Shown: positions 7,557-16,112 of the stretch, one piece after another
How positions within the stretch are numbered: the first letter of the stretch is position 1
Layout: every line of letters starts with the position of its first letter
Source of the DNA: Dolichospermum circinale AWQC310F
GTDB lineage: Bacteria; Cyanobacteriota; Cyanobacteriia; Cyanobacteriales; Nostocaceae
Assembly (NCBI RefSeq): GCF_000426925.1
Contig: NZ_KE384663.1
Coordinates: 192,568-241,079 of the forward strand
DNA length: 48,512 bases
Reading direction: 5' to 3'
Notes under the pieces: generated by a model
What the model was told of the DNA's origin: nothing
What the model saw: the letters and a program-made list of their open reading frames with translations, nothing else
Databases searched by the model: none
Made by a program: the position numbers and the translations under genes

Positions 7557-9017
7557 ATGCTAAATCAAAACCAAACCCCGCTTATAGAGGCATTAAAAGC
7601 TTGTACAACCCGTTCTCATGCACCATTTTACACTCCAGGGCATAAACGCGGCCAGGGTATTTCCCCAATTTTCAGCGATTTATTAGGTAAAGAAATTTTT
7701 CGCGCTGACTTAACGGAATTGACAGAATTAGATAATTTATTTACACCCCAAAGCGTAATTTTAGCAGCACAAGAATTAGCAGCAGAGGCTTTTGGGGCTG
7801 AGAAAACATGGTTTTTAGTTAATGGTTCTACCTGCGGAATTGCAGCTGCAATTCTTGCTACTTGTAAAAGGGGAGAAAAAATAATTCTCCCGCGCAATGT
7901 TCATTCTTCAGTTATTTCTGGATTAATTCTTTCTGGTGCAATTCCTATTTTTATAAATCCTGAATACAACTCAGATTTAGATATCACATATAGTATAAGA
8001 CCAGAATTAGTAAAAGCAGCATTAATAAAACATCCAGACACAAAAGCAGTATTGATAGTTTATCCAACTTATAATGGTGTTTGTGGAGATTTAAAGGCAA
8101 TTTCACACCTAACTAATCAATATAATATTCCCTTAATTGTAGACGAAGCTCATGGCGCACATTTTCATTTTCACCCAGAATTACCGACCTCAGCTTTAAC
8201 CGCAGGTGCAGATTTAACTATACAATCAATTCATAAAACATTAGGGGCAATGACACAAGCCTCAATGTTACATATTCAAGGAAACAGAATTGATATTGAT
8301 AGAATTAATAAAGCCTTACAATTAGTTCAATCTACCAGCCCTAGTTTTATACTTTTAGCTTCTTTAGATGCTGCACGTCATCAAATGGCAATACATGGAA
8401 AAAAATTGATGTCTCAAACTTGGGAATTAGCGCAAGAAGCGATAATTAAAATTAATCAAATTCCTGGTTTATCTACTCCTTTAATTAATAGCAAAAAATC
8501 ACCAGTATTTTTAGATTTAGATCAAACTAGATTAACTGTAAATGTTAGTAAAATAGGATTTACAGGCTTTGCGGCTGAAGAAATTTTAGATAAAAAATTC
8601 CATGTCACTCCAGAATTTTCATCTTGGCAAAATCTCACATTTATTATTAGCTTAGGAAACACAAAAGCAGATATTCAAAACCTGATTCAGGGATTAAATA
8701 ATCTTACCCATGTCACCCCCTTGACATCTGAGTGTCAACCGTGTAAGAATAGAAACGATGCTATAATGGGTCATGATCTGTGCATTTCTCCCCGTGAGGC
8801 CTTTTTTGCTAATAGCGAGGTATTACCCATAGGGGAAACCCAAGACAGAATTTGTGCAGAAATTATTTGTCCTTATCCTCCAGGAATTCCTGTATTAATG
8901 CCAGGGGAAATAATTACAAAATCAGCTTTAGAATATTTGCAAGAAATTCAAAATATGGGTGGTTTTATTAGTGGTTGTGCCGATGAAACTTTACAAACTC
9001 TAAAAGTTGTGAAATAA
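7557..9017 (+). CDS. Orn/Lys/Arg decarboxylase family PLP enzyme
   Basis: Fold-type I PLP decarboxylase of 486 residues. The N-terminal motif is FYTPGHKRGQG. The PLP-binding region includes WFLVNGSTCGIAAAI, VDEAHGAHFHFHP, and Lys227 in SIHKTLGAM as the Schiff-base lysine. The C-terminal domain ends with CPYPPGIPVLMPGE, which is typical of the family. Such cyanobacterial proteins are variously annotated as arginine, lysine or ornithine decarboxylases; substrate cannot be read from sequence here. The short, wingless form (about 490 residues) resembles the Gram-positive SpeA/Cad type rather than the long E. coli type. It stands alone. Confidence 0.85.
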   Translation: MLNQNQTPLIEALKACTTRSHAPFYTPGHKRGQGISPIFSDLLGKEIFRADLTELTELDNLFTPQSVILAAQELAAEAFGAEKTWFLVNGSTCGIAAAILATCKRGEKIILPRNVHSSVISGLILSGAIPIFINPEYNSDLDITYSIRPELVKAALIKHPDTKAVLIVYPTYNGVCGDLKAISHLTNQYNIPLIVDEAHGAHFHFHPELPTSALTAGADLTIQSIHKTLGAMTQASMLHIQGNRIDIDRINKALQLVQSTSPSFILLASLDAARHQMAIHGKKLMSQTWELAQEAIIKINQIPGLSTPLINSKKSPVFLDLDQTRLTVNVSKIGFTGFAAEEILDKKFHVTPEFSSWQNLTFIISLGNTKADIQNLIQGLNNLTHVTPLTSECQPCKNRNDAIMGHDLCISPREAFFANSEVLPIGETQDRICAEIICPYPPGIPVLMPGEIITKSALEYLQEIQNMGGFISGCADETLQTLKVVK

Positions 9018-9118
9018 TATAAGATAGTGTTTCTACATCATAACCCCTGGTCTTTTACGGGGATATTATACTTCACTCAACCAACAACCGCTATAATACA
9101 AAACTGGGTTTTAAAACA

Positions 9119-9631
9119 ATGCAAATAAAAACTTTTATTTTCGCGGTTTCACTGTCCTTTCTCTCTACTGTCAATATCCCAGTTTTTGCTCAAATTCGAA
9201 TTATTCCGACTTTACCAACTAACAAAATTGAAGATCAAGAAAAAATCAGTAATATCAAGAAATTGTTAGATATAACTGGTTTTAAAAACATAGCAAGATT
9301 AGAAACAATCAAATTAAGAGATAGCTTCAAAGCTAAATATCCTCAAATACCTGCAAAATTTCTAGATGCTTTTTTGGCTGAATTAAAACTAGAGGAAATA
9401 GTAGATGAATTAATTCCAATTTACAGCAAATATTTTACCAATGAAGAAATAAAAGGACTTATTGCATTTTACGAAACACCACTGGGAAAGTATTATTTAA
9501 CTGTGAGTCCTCAAATTTCTAATGAAGCAGAAGAAATTGGCCGAAAATATGGGATACGAGCCATGCAGAGAGCATTGGAAAAATTGAAATTAGAAGGATT
9601 GAAATCAGAAGGATATGTCACCCCACGTTAA
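9119..9631 (+). CDS. DUF2059 domain secreted protein
   Basis: A 170-residue protein with an N-terminal signal peptide (hydrophobic stretch 5-18, likely cleavage after VFA near residue 24). It is followed by a helical DUF2059 domain (about 45-150) with the typical FTNEEIKGLIAFYETPLGKYY segment. Function is unknown; location is predicted periplasmic or outer-envelope. It follows the decarboxylase gene by 100 bases on the same strand, but the gap argues against tight coupling. Confidence 0.75.
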   Translation: MQIKTFIFAVSLSFLSTVNIPVFAQIRIIPTLPTNKIEDQEKISNIKKLLDITGFKNIARLETIKLRDSFKAKYPQIPAKFLDAFLAELKLEEIVDELIPIYSKYFTNEEIKGLIAFYETPLGKYYLTVSPQISNEAEEIGRKYGIRAMQRALEKLKLEGLKSEGYVTPR

Positions 9632-9641
9632 TAGGATCTAA

Positions 9642-9752
9642 GGCGTTGCTGAACTGAAGTATGAAATTGAAAAATCAATGATTTCAAACTCCTACCCTCT
9701 GCGACTCTGCGTCTCTGCGTGAAATAAAATCATACTCTTAATCAGCAAAGCC
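9642..9752. mobile_element. MITE-like element with 8-bp target-site duplication
   Basis: The 111-bp segment has terminal inverted repeats GGCGTTGCTGA (9642-9652) and TCAGCAAAGCC (9742-9752), matching at 10 of 11 positions. It is flanked on both sides by the identical direct repeat GGATCTAA (9634-9641 and 9753-9760). The interior has no ORF and carries a CTCTGCG heptamer run (about 9699-9720). The ends resemble those of IS5-type elements (GGCTTTGTTGA...), which is an inference; no transposase is encoded. Confidence 0.7.
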
Positions 9753-9769
9753 GGATCTAAACTTGATAT

Positions 9770-10819
9770 TTATGCTATAGTTGCGGGTATTTCTTCCTCA
9801 ATTTCATAACCATGAGTTAAATTTTCCTTAGCTCTATCAATCAAATCTAAACCTTGTTGTACAGTTTCCATTAAACTTAATTTACCTCGTAAATCAGCAG
9901 CACCAGCAAAACCTTTAGCATACCAAGTCATGTGTTTACGAGCTTGACGGACTCCCCTATCTCCCTTGTATTCCCATAAAGCAAAAAGATGTTCTCTAGC
10001 ACATTCTAAACGTTGAATGGGGTTAGGTGATGGTAATAATTCTCCTGTTTTTAAGAAATGATCAACCTCACCAACTAAAAAGGGATAACCTAAAGTTCCA
10101 CGAGAACACATTACCCCATCTGCGCCAGTTTGTTCTAAACATTTTACCGCAGCTTCCACAGAAAAAATATCCCCATTACCAATAACAGGAATTGACAGCA
10201 CTTCTTTAACTTTAGCTATCCATTCCCACCGCGCATTACCATTATAACCTTGAGCGCGAGTGCGTCCATGAACAGTAATCATTTTTGCTCCCGCGTCTTC
10301 CATGCGTTTAGCAAAATCTAAAATAGTAATTTCATTTTCATTCCAACCAATACGAGTTTTCACAGTTACAGGAACATCTACCGCTTTCACAACTTCCCGC
10401 ACAATTGCCTCTGCAATTTCCGGTTGACGTAATAAAGAAGAACCACCACCATTTTTAGTAATTTTATTAACTGGACATCCCATGTTAATATCAACAGTAT
10501 CTGCACCTTCCGCAACCGCTTTTATTGCTGCTTCCGCTAGAAAATCGGGACGACAATCAAATAATTGAATACTAATAGGTCTTTCTTGAGGATCTACCTC
10601 CATAATTTTTGGTAATTGGTTAACATAGTGTAAACCCGTTGCATTGACCATTTCCGTATACATCATAGATTCTGGTGCATAACGACGTACTAAACGACGA
10701 AAGACCAAATCAGTCACCCCCGACAATGGAGACTGTAAAACACGGCTTTTAACCGCAAATGAGCCAATTTTGAGAGGTGTCGAAAGTCTAGCTTGAAGTT
10801 CAGGAGAAAGAGAAATCAT
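9770..10819 (-). CDS. dusB: tRNA-dihydrouridine synthase, DusB type
   Basis: Flavoenzyme that reduces uridine to dihydrouridine in the D-loop of tRNAs with NADPH and FMN. The 349 residues contain the N-terminal barrel start LQSPLSGVTDLVFRRL and the motif DINMGCPVNKITKNGGGSSLL with the catalytic cysteine. Also present are VKTRIGWNE, HGRTRAQGYNG and the FMN phosphate site GNGDI plus CSRGTLG, then the C-terminal helical tRNA-binding domain (KHMTWYAKGF). Length and motifs fit the cyanobacterial DusB/Nifr3 family. Its stop is 10 bases from the right target duplication of the MITE. Confidence 0.93.
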   Translation of the reverse strand: MISLSPELQARLSTPLKIGSFAVKSRVLQSPLSGVTDLVFRRLVRRYAPESMMYTEMVNATGLHYVNQLPKIMEVDPQERPISIQLFDCRPDFLAEAAIKAVAEGADTVDINMGCPVNKITKNGGGSSLLRQPEIAEAIVREVVKAVDVPVTVKTRIGWNENEITILDFAKRMEDAGAKMITVHGRTRAQGYNGNARWEWIAKVKEVLSIPVIGNGDIFSVEAAVKCLEQTGADGVMCSRGTLGYPFLVGEVDHFLKTGELLPSPNPIQRLECAREHLFALWEYKGDRGVRQARKHMTWYAKGFAGAADLRGKLSLMETVQQGLDLIDRAKENLTHGYEIEEEIPATIA

Positions 10820-10928
10820 GGTTAAAATTAAAAATAGAATCGTTAATTGGGGAATTGAAGACTAACGAAGGGTAGTTAATCAAAGGGTAGATGATTAAAC
10901 CAGTAAATCCTAATGGACATAAAATAAA

Positions 10929-11423
10929 ATGACTATAAAAAACAATCAAAATCAAGATCGTCTTCTTGTTTCTTATCTTCTGTGTGGAGCAGGTTTTTTT
11001 GGTATAGGAGGCTTACATCGCTTATATAATGGCAAAATCGGTACTGGTTTATTATGGCTATGTACTGGTGGTTTATTTTATATTGGACAACTTGTTGATT
11101 TAGTGATCATACCGAATATGGTTGACGAATATGAGCAAAAATTGCGGTTAAAAGCAGGTGTATCATCTGCGGGTATACCCATGAATGAGCGGATATTTAT
11201 ATCACAAGTTCACCAACCAAATGGTAAACCACTCATTGTCAAACTCATAGAAGCAGCAGAGGCTAATGGTGGTAGTTTAACAGTAACTCAAGGTGTTAAG
11301 GCCACAGGAGCTAGTCTTATAGAAGTAGAAACCATGCTCAAAGAAATGCTACAATCAAATCATGTAACAATAGGCAACAACCCTATTTCTGGAGTTGTGA
11401 CTTATTACTTTGATGAATTGTAA
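10929..11423 (+). CDS. TM2-domain membrane protein
   Basis: The TM2 domain spans about residues 12-65. It has two hydrophobic helices joined by GGLHRLYNGKIGTGLLWL, then DLVIIPNMVDEYE. The C-terminal 65 residues (KPLIVKLIEAAEANGGSLTVTQ to the end) look like a small helix-turn-helix or winged fold, a combination seen in cyanobacterial TM2 proteins. Function is unknown. The 3' end is involved in a tandem duplication: the last four codons and stop are repeated 127 bases downstream. Confidence 0.75.
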   Translation: MTIKNNQNQDRLLVSYLLCGAGFFGIGGLHRLYNGKIGTGLLWLCTGGLFYIGQLVDLVIIPNMVDEYEQKLRLKAGVSSAGIPMNERIFISQVHQPNGKPLIVKLIEAAEANGGSLTVTQGVKATGASLIEVETMLKEMLQSNHVTIGNNPISGVVTYYFDEL

Positions 11424-11664
11424 AATCAAGAACCTTCATTCATTAATGGAAAATCTTAATTTCTCTTTGCGCCTCTGCGCCTCTGCGTGAGATAAAAAAA
11501 CAACAATTAAACCCACCAAAAACAAGTAATGACTCCATGATGAATTGTAAAATCAAGAACCTTCATTCATTAATGGAAAATCTTAATTTCTCTTTGCGCC
11601 TCTGCGCCTCTGCGTGAGATAAAAAAACAACAATTAAACCCACCAAAAATAGGTAACGACTCCA
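11411..11664. repeat. Tandem duplication, 2 x 127 bp
   Basis: Positions 11411-11537 and 11538-11664 are identical except for about three substitutions near the end of each unit. Each copy starts in the last codons of the TM2 gene and carries the heptamer-type sequence CGCCTCTGCGCCTCTGCGTG. A diverged word TTCTGRAGTYGTGACTTAT occurs just before the first copy (inside the gene) and just after the second (11665 onward). This suggests the duplicated unit was once longer. Confidence 0.9.
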
Positions 11665-11695
11665 TTTCTGAAGTCGTGACTTATGATTAAGTTAA

Positions 11696-12145
11696 CTAAT
11701 TTCTACCTAGCCATTTTTGACCATTCAAACGATATACTAACCGAGATACTAACAAATCTAGGGTGATTTTCCGCTCGTCAATTAAAAATGATTCTAGGGT
11801 ACTCGGTTTTTTACCTTCATTACAGGAAAAACCTTTTTTACCTTGAATATTCTCTTCGGGGAAATATACATTAAACTGGCGTTGTCCCCCTTGCCAGGAA
11901 CCGATAACTTGCCAACATTCTTCAGCTGAGGTAAAACCAATTATGGAATACTTCTGCTTGGCAAAAGTCAGTTTTACATCTGGCACACCTTCTTTTGTAA
12001 TTGCTGCTTGCAGTGCTGGGAGATAATGTTGCTGCATAAACTCTTCAAAAGGCTTATCTTCCAAAGCTGGGGGTTTTTCCTTTTTAGCAGCTTTGGCGGC
12101 GGTTTTTTCGCTTTCTGCTGGAGTTTGTGTGGTTTCTTCTGCCAT
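11696..12145 (-). CDS. DUF2996 family cyanobacterial protein
   Basis: A 149-residue soluble protein with a Lys/Ala/Glu-rich, probably disordered N-terminus (1-30). The conserved domain has FEEFMQQHYLPALQAAI, SAEECWQVIGSW, FNVYFPEENIQGKKGFSC and ESFLIDERKITLDLLV, which I recognise as DUF2996, restricted to cyanobacteria and plastids. Biochemical function is unknown. It has no obvious operon partner. Confidence 0.75.
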   Translation of the reverse strand: MAEETTQTPAESEKTAAKAAKKEKPPALEDKPFEEFMQQHYLPALQAAITKEGVPDVKLTFAKQKYSIIGFTSAEECWQVIGSWQGGQRQFNVYFPEENIQGKKGFSCNEGKKPSTLESFLIDERKITLDLLVSRLVYRLNGQKWLGRN

Positions 12146-12244
12146 TGCTCATTTTGGGGTAGTCAGTTATTTTTATTTTGACATACCAGAGCTATGAATT
12201 TTGCAATTTTATTCATTTACTGTTGAAGCAGAGCCTCTGGACTA

Positions 12245-12269
12245 CATTCCCAGTGGGAGACTGGGAATG
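12245..12269. repeat. Inverted repeat (9-bp stem)
   Basis: CATTCCCAG-TGGGAGA-CTGGGAATG is a perfect 9-bp stem with a 7-base loop in the gap between two minus-strand genes. It lacks a T-tract on either strand, so it is better called a dispersed palindromic repeat than a terminator. Confidence 0.6.
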
Positions 12270-12319
12270 AGATAAGGAGATATGACTAAAACTTTATACT
12301 TTAAACATTTATATATGCT

Positions 12320-12595
12320 TCAACCACCTGCAACAGCAGGAACAATACTCACCTCGTCACCATTATTGAGGGCTGTTTCTGTACCGTCTAAAAAGCGAAT
12401 ATCTTCGCTGTTAACATAGAAATTCAAGAACCTTAAAGGTTCTCCTTCTGGCTTACGCAACCGCCCTTTGATAGCAGGATAGCTGTCTTCTAAGTAATCA
12501 AACAATTCAGAAATATTACTACCACTGCATTCTAGGACAGCTTGCTCGTTTGTAAACTTTTGTAGAACGGTGGGAACTAAAACTTTTACGGCCAT
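12320..12595 (-). CDS. MoaD/ThiS-like sulfur-carrier protein
   Basis: A 91-residue beta-grasp protein ending in the di-glycine VPAVAGG, the C-terminus that is adenylated and thiocarboxylated in MoaD, ThiS and CysO. It has the family core [19 protein letters not shown] and a conserved [14 protein letters not shown] strand pair. It lies 134 bases downstream of thrC on the same strand. The neighbour is a PLP beta-elimination-type enzyme, so a CysO-like role delivering sulfide to an O-acyl amino acid is as plausible as a molybdopterin role. No moaE, thiG or thiF-like gene is in the window. Confidence 0.85.
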   Translation of the reverse strand: MAVKVLVPTVLQKFTNEQAVLECSGSNISELFDYLEDSYPAIKGRLRKPEGEPLRFLNFYVNSEDIRFLDGTETALNNGDEVSIVPAVAGG

Positions 12596-12631
12596 TGTTT
12601 AAACGTTAATTGTGAGTGAGTAAGCTAAATA

Positions 12632-12692
12632 GGCGGTTATAAACCGCGACAGGTAAAAACCTGAATTTTTGTTGAGTCCACGGAGGTGGACT
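12632..12692. repeat. Two hairpin repeats between thrC and the MoaD-like gene
   Basis: GCGGTT-ATA-AACCGC (about 12632-12646) and AGTCCAC-GGAG-GTGGACT (12675-12692), the latter followed by TTATTTG on the plus strand. Both look like widely dispersed cyanobacterial palindromes. On the minus strand, where both genes are read, neither is followed by a T-tract, so read-through from thrC is possible. Confidence 0.5.
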
Positions 12693-12729
12693 TTATTTGT
12701 ATAACTACGGTTTCTCACCGCTAAAGCTT

Positions 12730-14034
12730 CTAAACTAGGACTTGTTGCCATTCTAAACGGTCAAGGGTCCGGGATCTTTCTAAAGCCCGCTCAAAACTGT
12801 CTAGTTTGGCCTCAATTGTCAAAGGTTCGCCAATATAACCTTGAATTGCTTCCTGGGTTTTCAAACCATTACCAGTGATATAAACTACTGTGGTTTCATC
12901 TGGATTGATTTTGCCAGCTTCTACCAATTTCTTCAGAACTGCAATGGTTGTACCCCCTGCGGTTTCTGTAAAGATGCCTTCGGTTTCTGCTAATAATTTA
13001 ATACCTTCGATAATTTCCGCATCATTAACTGATTCAATATTACCGTTGGTTTTTTGAGCTATTTCTACAGCATATACCCCATCTGCGGGGTTGCCAATAG
13101 CGATTGATTTAGCAATTGTATTCGGTTTAACTGGTTTAATAAAGTCTTTACCTTCTTTAAAGGCTGTCGCAATGGGAGAACAACCTTCTGCTTGAGCGCC
13201 ACTGAACCGGACAGCTTTATTTTCTACTAAACCAACTTCTACAAATTCTTGGAAACCTTTATAAATTTTAGTAAATAGAGAACCGGAAGCCAATGGTGCA
13301 ACTATATGATCTGGTAATTCCCAACCTAGTTGTTCTGCAACTTCAAAGCCCAAGGTTTTAGAGCCTTCAGAATAGTAAGGACGGAGGTTAATATTCACAA
13401 AACCCCAACCATGGGTATTGGCAACTTCTGAACAAAGACGATTAACTTGATCATAATTGCCTTTGACTGCCATGAGGGTAGGACTATAAATCAAACTACC
13501 GATAATTTTACCAGCTTCTAAGTCAGAAGGAATGAATACACAACAATCTAAACCGGCATGAGCGGCGATCGCTGCGGTAGAATTTGCTAAGTTACCTGTA
13601 CTAGCACAAGAAACAGTTGTAAAACCTAATTCTCTCGCTCTACTGAGGGCAACGGATACCACCCGATCCTTAAAACTCAGGGTGGGCATATTCACGGCAT
13701 CATTTTTAATATAAAGCTTATTTAGACCCAGGCGACGGGCAAGACGGTGAGAACGCACCAAGGGAGTCATCCCTGTACCGACATCTATATAATTATCTGT
13801 AGCAACGGGTAAAAAGTGACGGTAACGCCAAATTGAGTTGGGACCTGCTTCAATAGTTTCTCGACTAACTAAGCTTTTAAGAACATTGTAATCATATTTG
13901 ACTTCTAGCGGACCAAAACACAATTCACATACATGAGTAGCTTTAAGCTCGTATTCTGCGCCACATTCTTTACACTTCAATGCCTTGAGTATGGAAGTGT
14001 TTGCTTGGTTGAGGTTTGTAATCGCCTGAGTCAT
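12730..14034 (-). CDS. thrC: Threonine synthase
   Basis: PLP enzyme converting O-phosphohomoserine to threonine. The 434 residues start with a zinc-ribbon (C21, C24, C36, C39), then GTGMTPLVRSHRLARRLG and PTLSFKDRV with Lys122 as the PLP lysine. Further motifs are CASTGNLANSTAAIAAHAG, PLASGSLFTKI and TEGIFTETAGGTTIA. The long N-terminal ribbon form is the plant/cyanobacterial type. It is followed on the same strand by the sulfur-carrier gene. Confidence 0.93.
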   Translation of the reverse strand: MTQAITNLNQANTSILKALKCKECGAEYELKATHVCELCFGPLEVKYDYNVLKSLVSRETIEAGPNSIWRYRHFLPVATDNYIDVGTGMTPLVRSHRLARRLGLNKLYIKNDAVNMPTLSFKDRVVSVALSRARELGFTTVSCASTGNLANSTAAIAAHAGLDCCVFIPSDLEAGKIIGSLIYSPTLMAVKGNYDQVNRLCSEVANTHGWGFVNINLRPYYSEGSKTLGFEVAEQLGWELPDHIVAPLASGSLFTKIYKGFQEFVEVGLVENKAVRFSGAQAEGCSPIATAFKEGKDFIKPVKPNTIAKSIAIGNPADGVYAVEIAQKTNGNIESVNDAEIIEGIKLLAETEGIFTETAGGTTIAVLKKLVEAGKINPDETTVVYITGNGLKTQEAIQGYIGEPLTIEAKLDSFERALERSRTLDRLEWQQVLV

Positions 14035-14617
14035 AATTTACCTTTCCCTGGATGTCCGTCAACTTTGAAATCATAGTAGCACGAGACAAAATCATCGTCA
14101 AACATACCCGACAAAAATTATCGGGTTTGGTTACTCAACCGCAGCAATTACCAGAAAATTCATGAATTACTCTCAAAAAAGATCAGGCTTTAGCAGTACG
14201 CACTTGAGTGAAATACTGTTAGTAACAGCTTGTCTAGTTCCCCTCATTGGGGTTTTATGACAACCAACAGGTAACTTGCTGTGTGTCACTGGTTGTGAGT
14301 ACAGAATTTAGTATAAAATAACGACATATACAAGCCAGAAATGGGGGGGTAAATACTGATTTATAGATTTTTGGTGAAAAAGTACTAAAAATCATTTACA
14401 TCCTGGAATTAATGCCATATATTATTTATCAATACAATCTAAAAACCAAATAAATCCTAGCAGTCAAAGGGCTTGAGTGCTAATGTCTGAGGTAATCTTG
14501 AAACTGATGTAATTGGCAGAAATTCTACTTTTTCTAGATGAAGTTAGCGGACTTTTCCGCAATAGTTTTCGCCAAAAACAGAGGTTTATCGGCAATTGAT
14601 GACTTTGGAGGACGAGA
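14035..14617. other. Intergenic region, 583 bp
   Basis: No gene is supported. It must hold the thrC promoter (minus strand) and the promoter of the gene at 14618. A short 4-bp hairpin CCCCTCATTGGGGTTTT lies at 14240-14256, and a run of seven G is near 14344. I see no riboswitch or tRNA. Confidence 0.4.
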
Positions 14618-14971
14618 ATGATTAAATACAGTTTCAATTTGATAGGGGTATCTCCTGTTTGGCATTTTTTTAATCACCAACAACAGAGTTTAGTAAAACC
14701 ACAACATCAAGGGATAGAATATCTAGGAACTCACACTTGTACTTTAGATGCGTTCCTAGAATCTATAGAACCAATTCCTGTAAAATGGGGTTGGAATTTA
14801 GATCAAGTGGTAGATACGGTAATTGAGTTTTGGATGAATAATGCTGAGAGTATTAACTATTGGAAATCTCGTTTACAAGATGCCGGACATGATAGTTTAC
14901 TCGTAGCTAGAGTAGCAGATATGAACTATTTGTCTGGGGAATTGGAATCACTACTAGAGAAAAATTTGTAA
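14618..14971 (+). CDS. Conserved hypothetical protein (117 aa)
   Basis: I do not recognise the family. The protein is soluble and Trp-rich (VSPVWHFFNHQ, VKWGWNLDQVVDTVIEFWMNN, INYWKSRLQD), with no signal peptide or membrane helix. A strong Shine-Dalgarno (TTGGAGGACGAGA) precedes ATG 14618, which supports real translation. It stands alone between thrC and a convergent ATP-grasp gene. Confidence 0.65.
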   Translation: MIKYSFNLIGVSPVWHFFNHQQQSLVKPQHQGIEYLGTHTCTLDAFLESIEPIPVKWGWNLDQVVDTVIEFWMNNAESINYWKSRLQDAGHDSLLVARVADMNYLSGELESLLEKNL

Positions 14972-15025
14972 CTCTTAATTACCAGCAATAGAATAGCAGG
15001 AAACAGGAAATAGAGTATTTTTTGT

Positions 15026-16024
15026 TTACCTGGCAACTGCTATGTCATTTTCTAGTGCTTTGAGAATTTTTAAATACAATTCTTCTACTTTTTGCGCTGC
15101 TACTTTACCACTAGCAGCATAGTGATCTAACCCGGGAGAACCATTTACTTCAATTAGCGTATAATCTGTCATTGGGATAGTAATATCATGGGTGAGTATA
15201 TCTATTCCTGCTAATCTTAATCCTATATCTTTAGTAATATTAATTGCTAATTTTTGAAAGTCAGGATGAATAGTTGCCGAAAAATCTACAGCCTCACCTC
15301 CACTAGATAAATTAGCATTATCTAAAAGATAAACAATCTGATTATTAGGAATCACACTATCCCAATGAAGATTTTGTGTTTTTAATTTTTTATCAATGCG
15401 GAAATCATCAACTTTAATACCGTTTTTTCTGCCAATGATAATAAATTTTTCCTGCTTTTGTTGTAGCAACTCTAAAACATTAGATATACCATTACCGGCA
15501 ACAAATAAGGGAATCCTTTGATAAGCAACAATCACTTCATTATCTAAAACAACAATTCTATAGTCATTACCACTATAAAATTTTTCGACAATCAATCCTG
15601 ATTTAATTTGGAATATTTTATCAGCTACATCATAATATTCTGCCTGATTATATACTTTAGTAACTAATATTCCATGACTAAGATTGAGAGGTTTAACAAT
15701 TACAGGAAATCCCATTGATTCTGCATAATTAAATCCATCATCAATATTTCTGAGATTTGTCAATTTAGCGCATAAATTATCACTAAAAAAAGTTTTTCCT
15801 TCTGTAACTTTATATCCAAACTGCTTCAGGAAAAAATTACTATACGCTTTATCTTTAACTAACTCAGCTGCCCCAAAACCATTAATATCTAATTTGCTAT
15901 GACTAAAAACTGACTTTTTGCCATTTTTAAATGTAATATGTCCAACTAATTCATATTCTGGTTCAACTAAAACTATAGCCCCTATTTCCAATGCTACTTT
16001 TCTGATAATTGGTGTAATTGACAT
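15026..16024 (-). CDS. Stand-alone ATP-grasp ligase, cyanophycin-synthetase-like
   Basis: The 332 residues form a single ATP-grasp domain of the cyanophycin synthetase/GshAB type. DKAYSNFFLKQFGYKVTEGKTFF is the helix before the domain. MGFPVIVKPLNLSHGILVTKV carries the ATP-binding lysine and Ser-rich loop, and GLIVEKFYSGNDYRIVVLDNEVIVAYQR the grasp strands. LRLAGIDILTHDI and TLIEVNGSPGLDHYA contain the Mg2+-binding Glu and Asn. Cyanophycin synthetase is about 870-900 residues with an extra N-domain and a Mur-ligase half; both are missing here. It should form an ATP-dependent carboxylate-amine bond, but the substrate is unknown. It stands alone and is AT-rich. Confidence 0.8.
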   Translation of the reverse strand: MSITPIIRKVALEIGAIVLVEPEYELVGHITFKNGKKSVFSHSKLDINGFGAAELVKDKAYSNFFLKQFGYKVTEGKTFFSDNLCAKLTNLRNIDDGFNYAESMGFPVIVKPLNLSHGILVTKVYNQAEYYDVADKIFQIKSGLIVEKFYSGNDYRIVVLDNEVIVAYQRIPLFVAGNGISNVLELLQQKQEKFIIIGRKNGIKVDDFRIDKKLKTQNLHWDSVIPNNQIVYLLDNANLSSGGEAVDFSATIHPDFQKLAINITKDIGLRLAGIDILTHDITIPMTDYTLIEVNGSPGLDHYAASGKVAAQKVEELYLKILKALENDIAVAR

Positions 16025-16112
16025 TTTTATTTTTCCAGACTATCTCAGATTATACGGAAAAAGTATAGCAACATTAGTAAATATTTGACAATCTAAAATC
16101 TCAAGTAATTTA

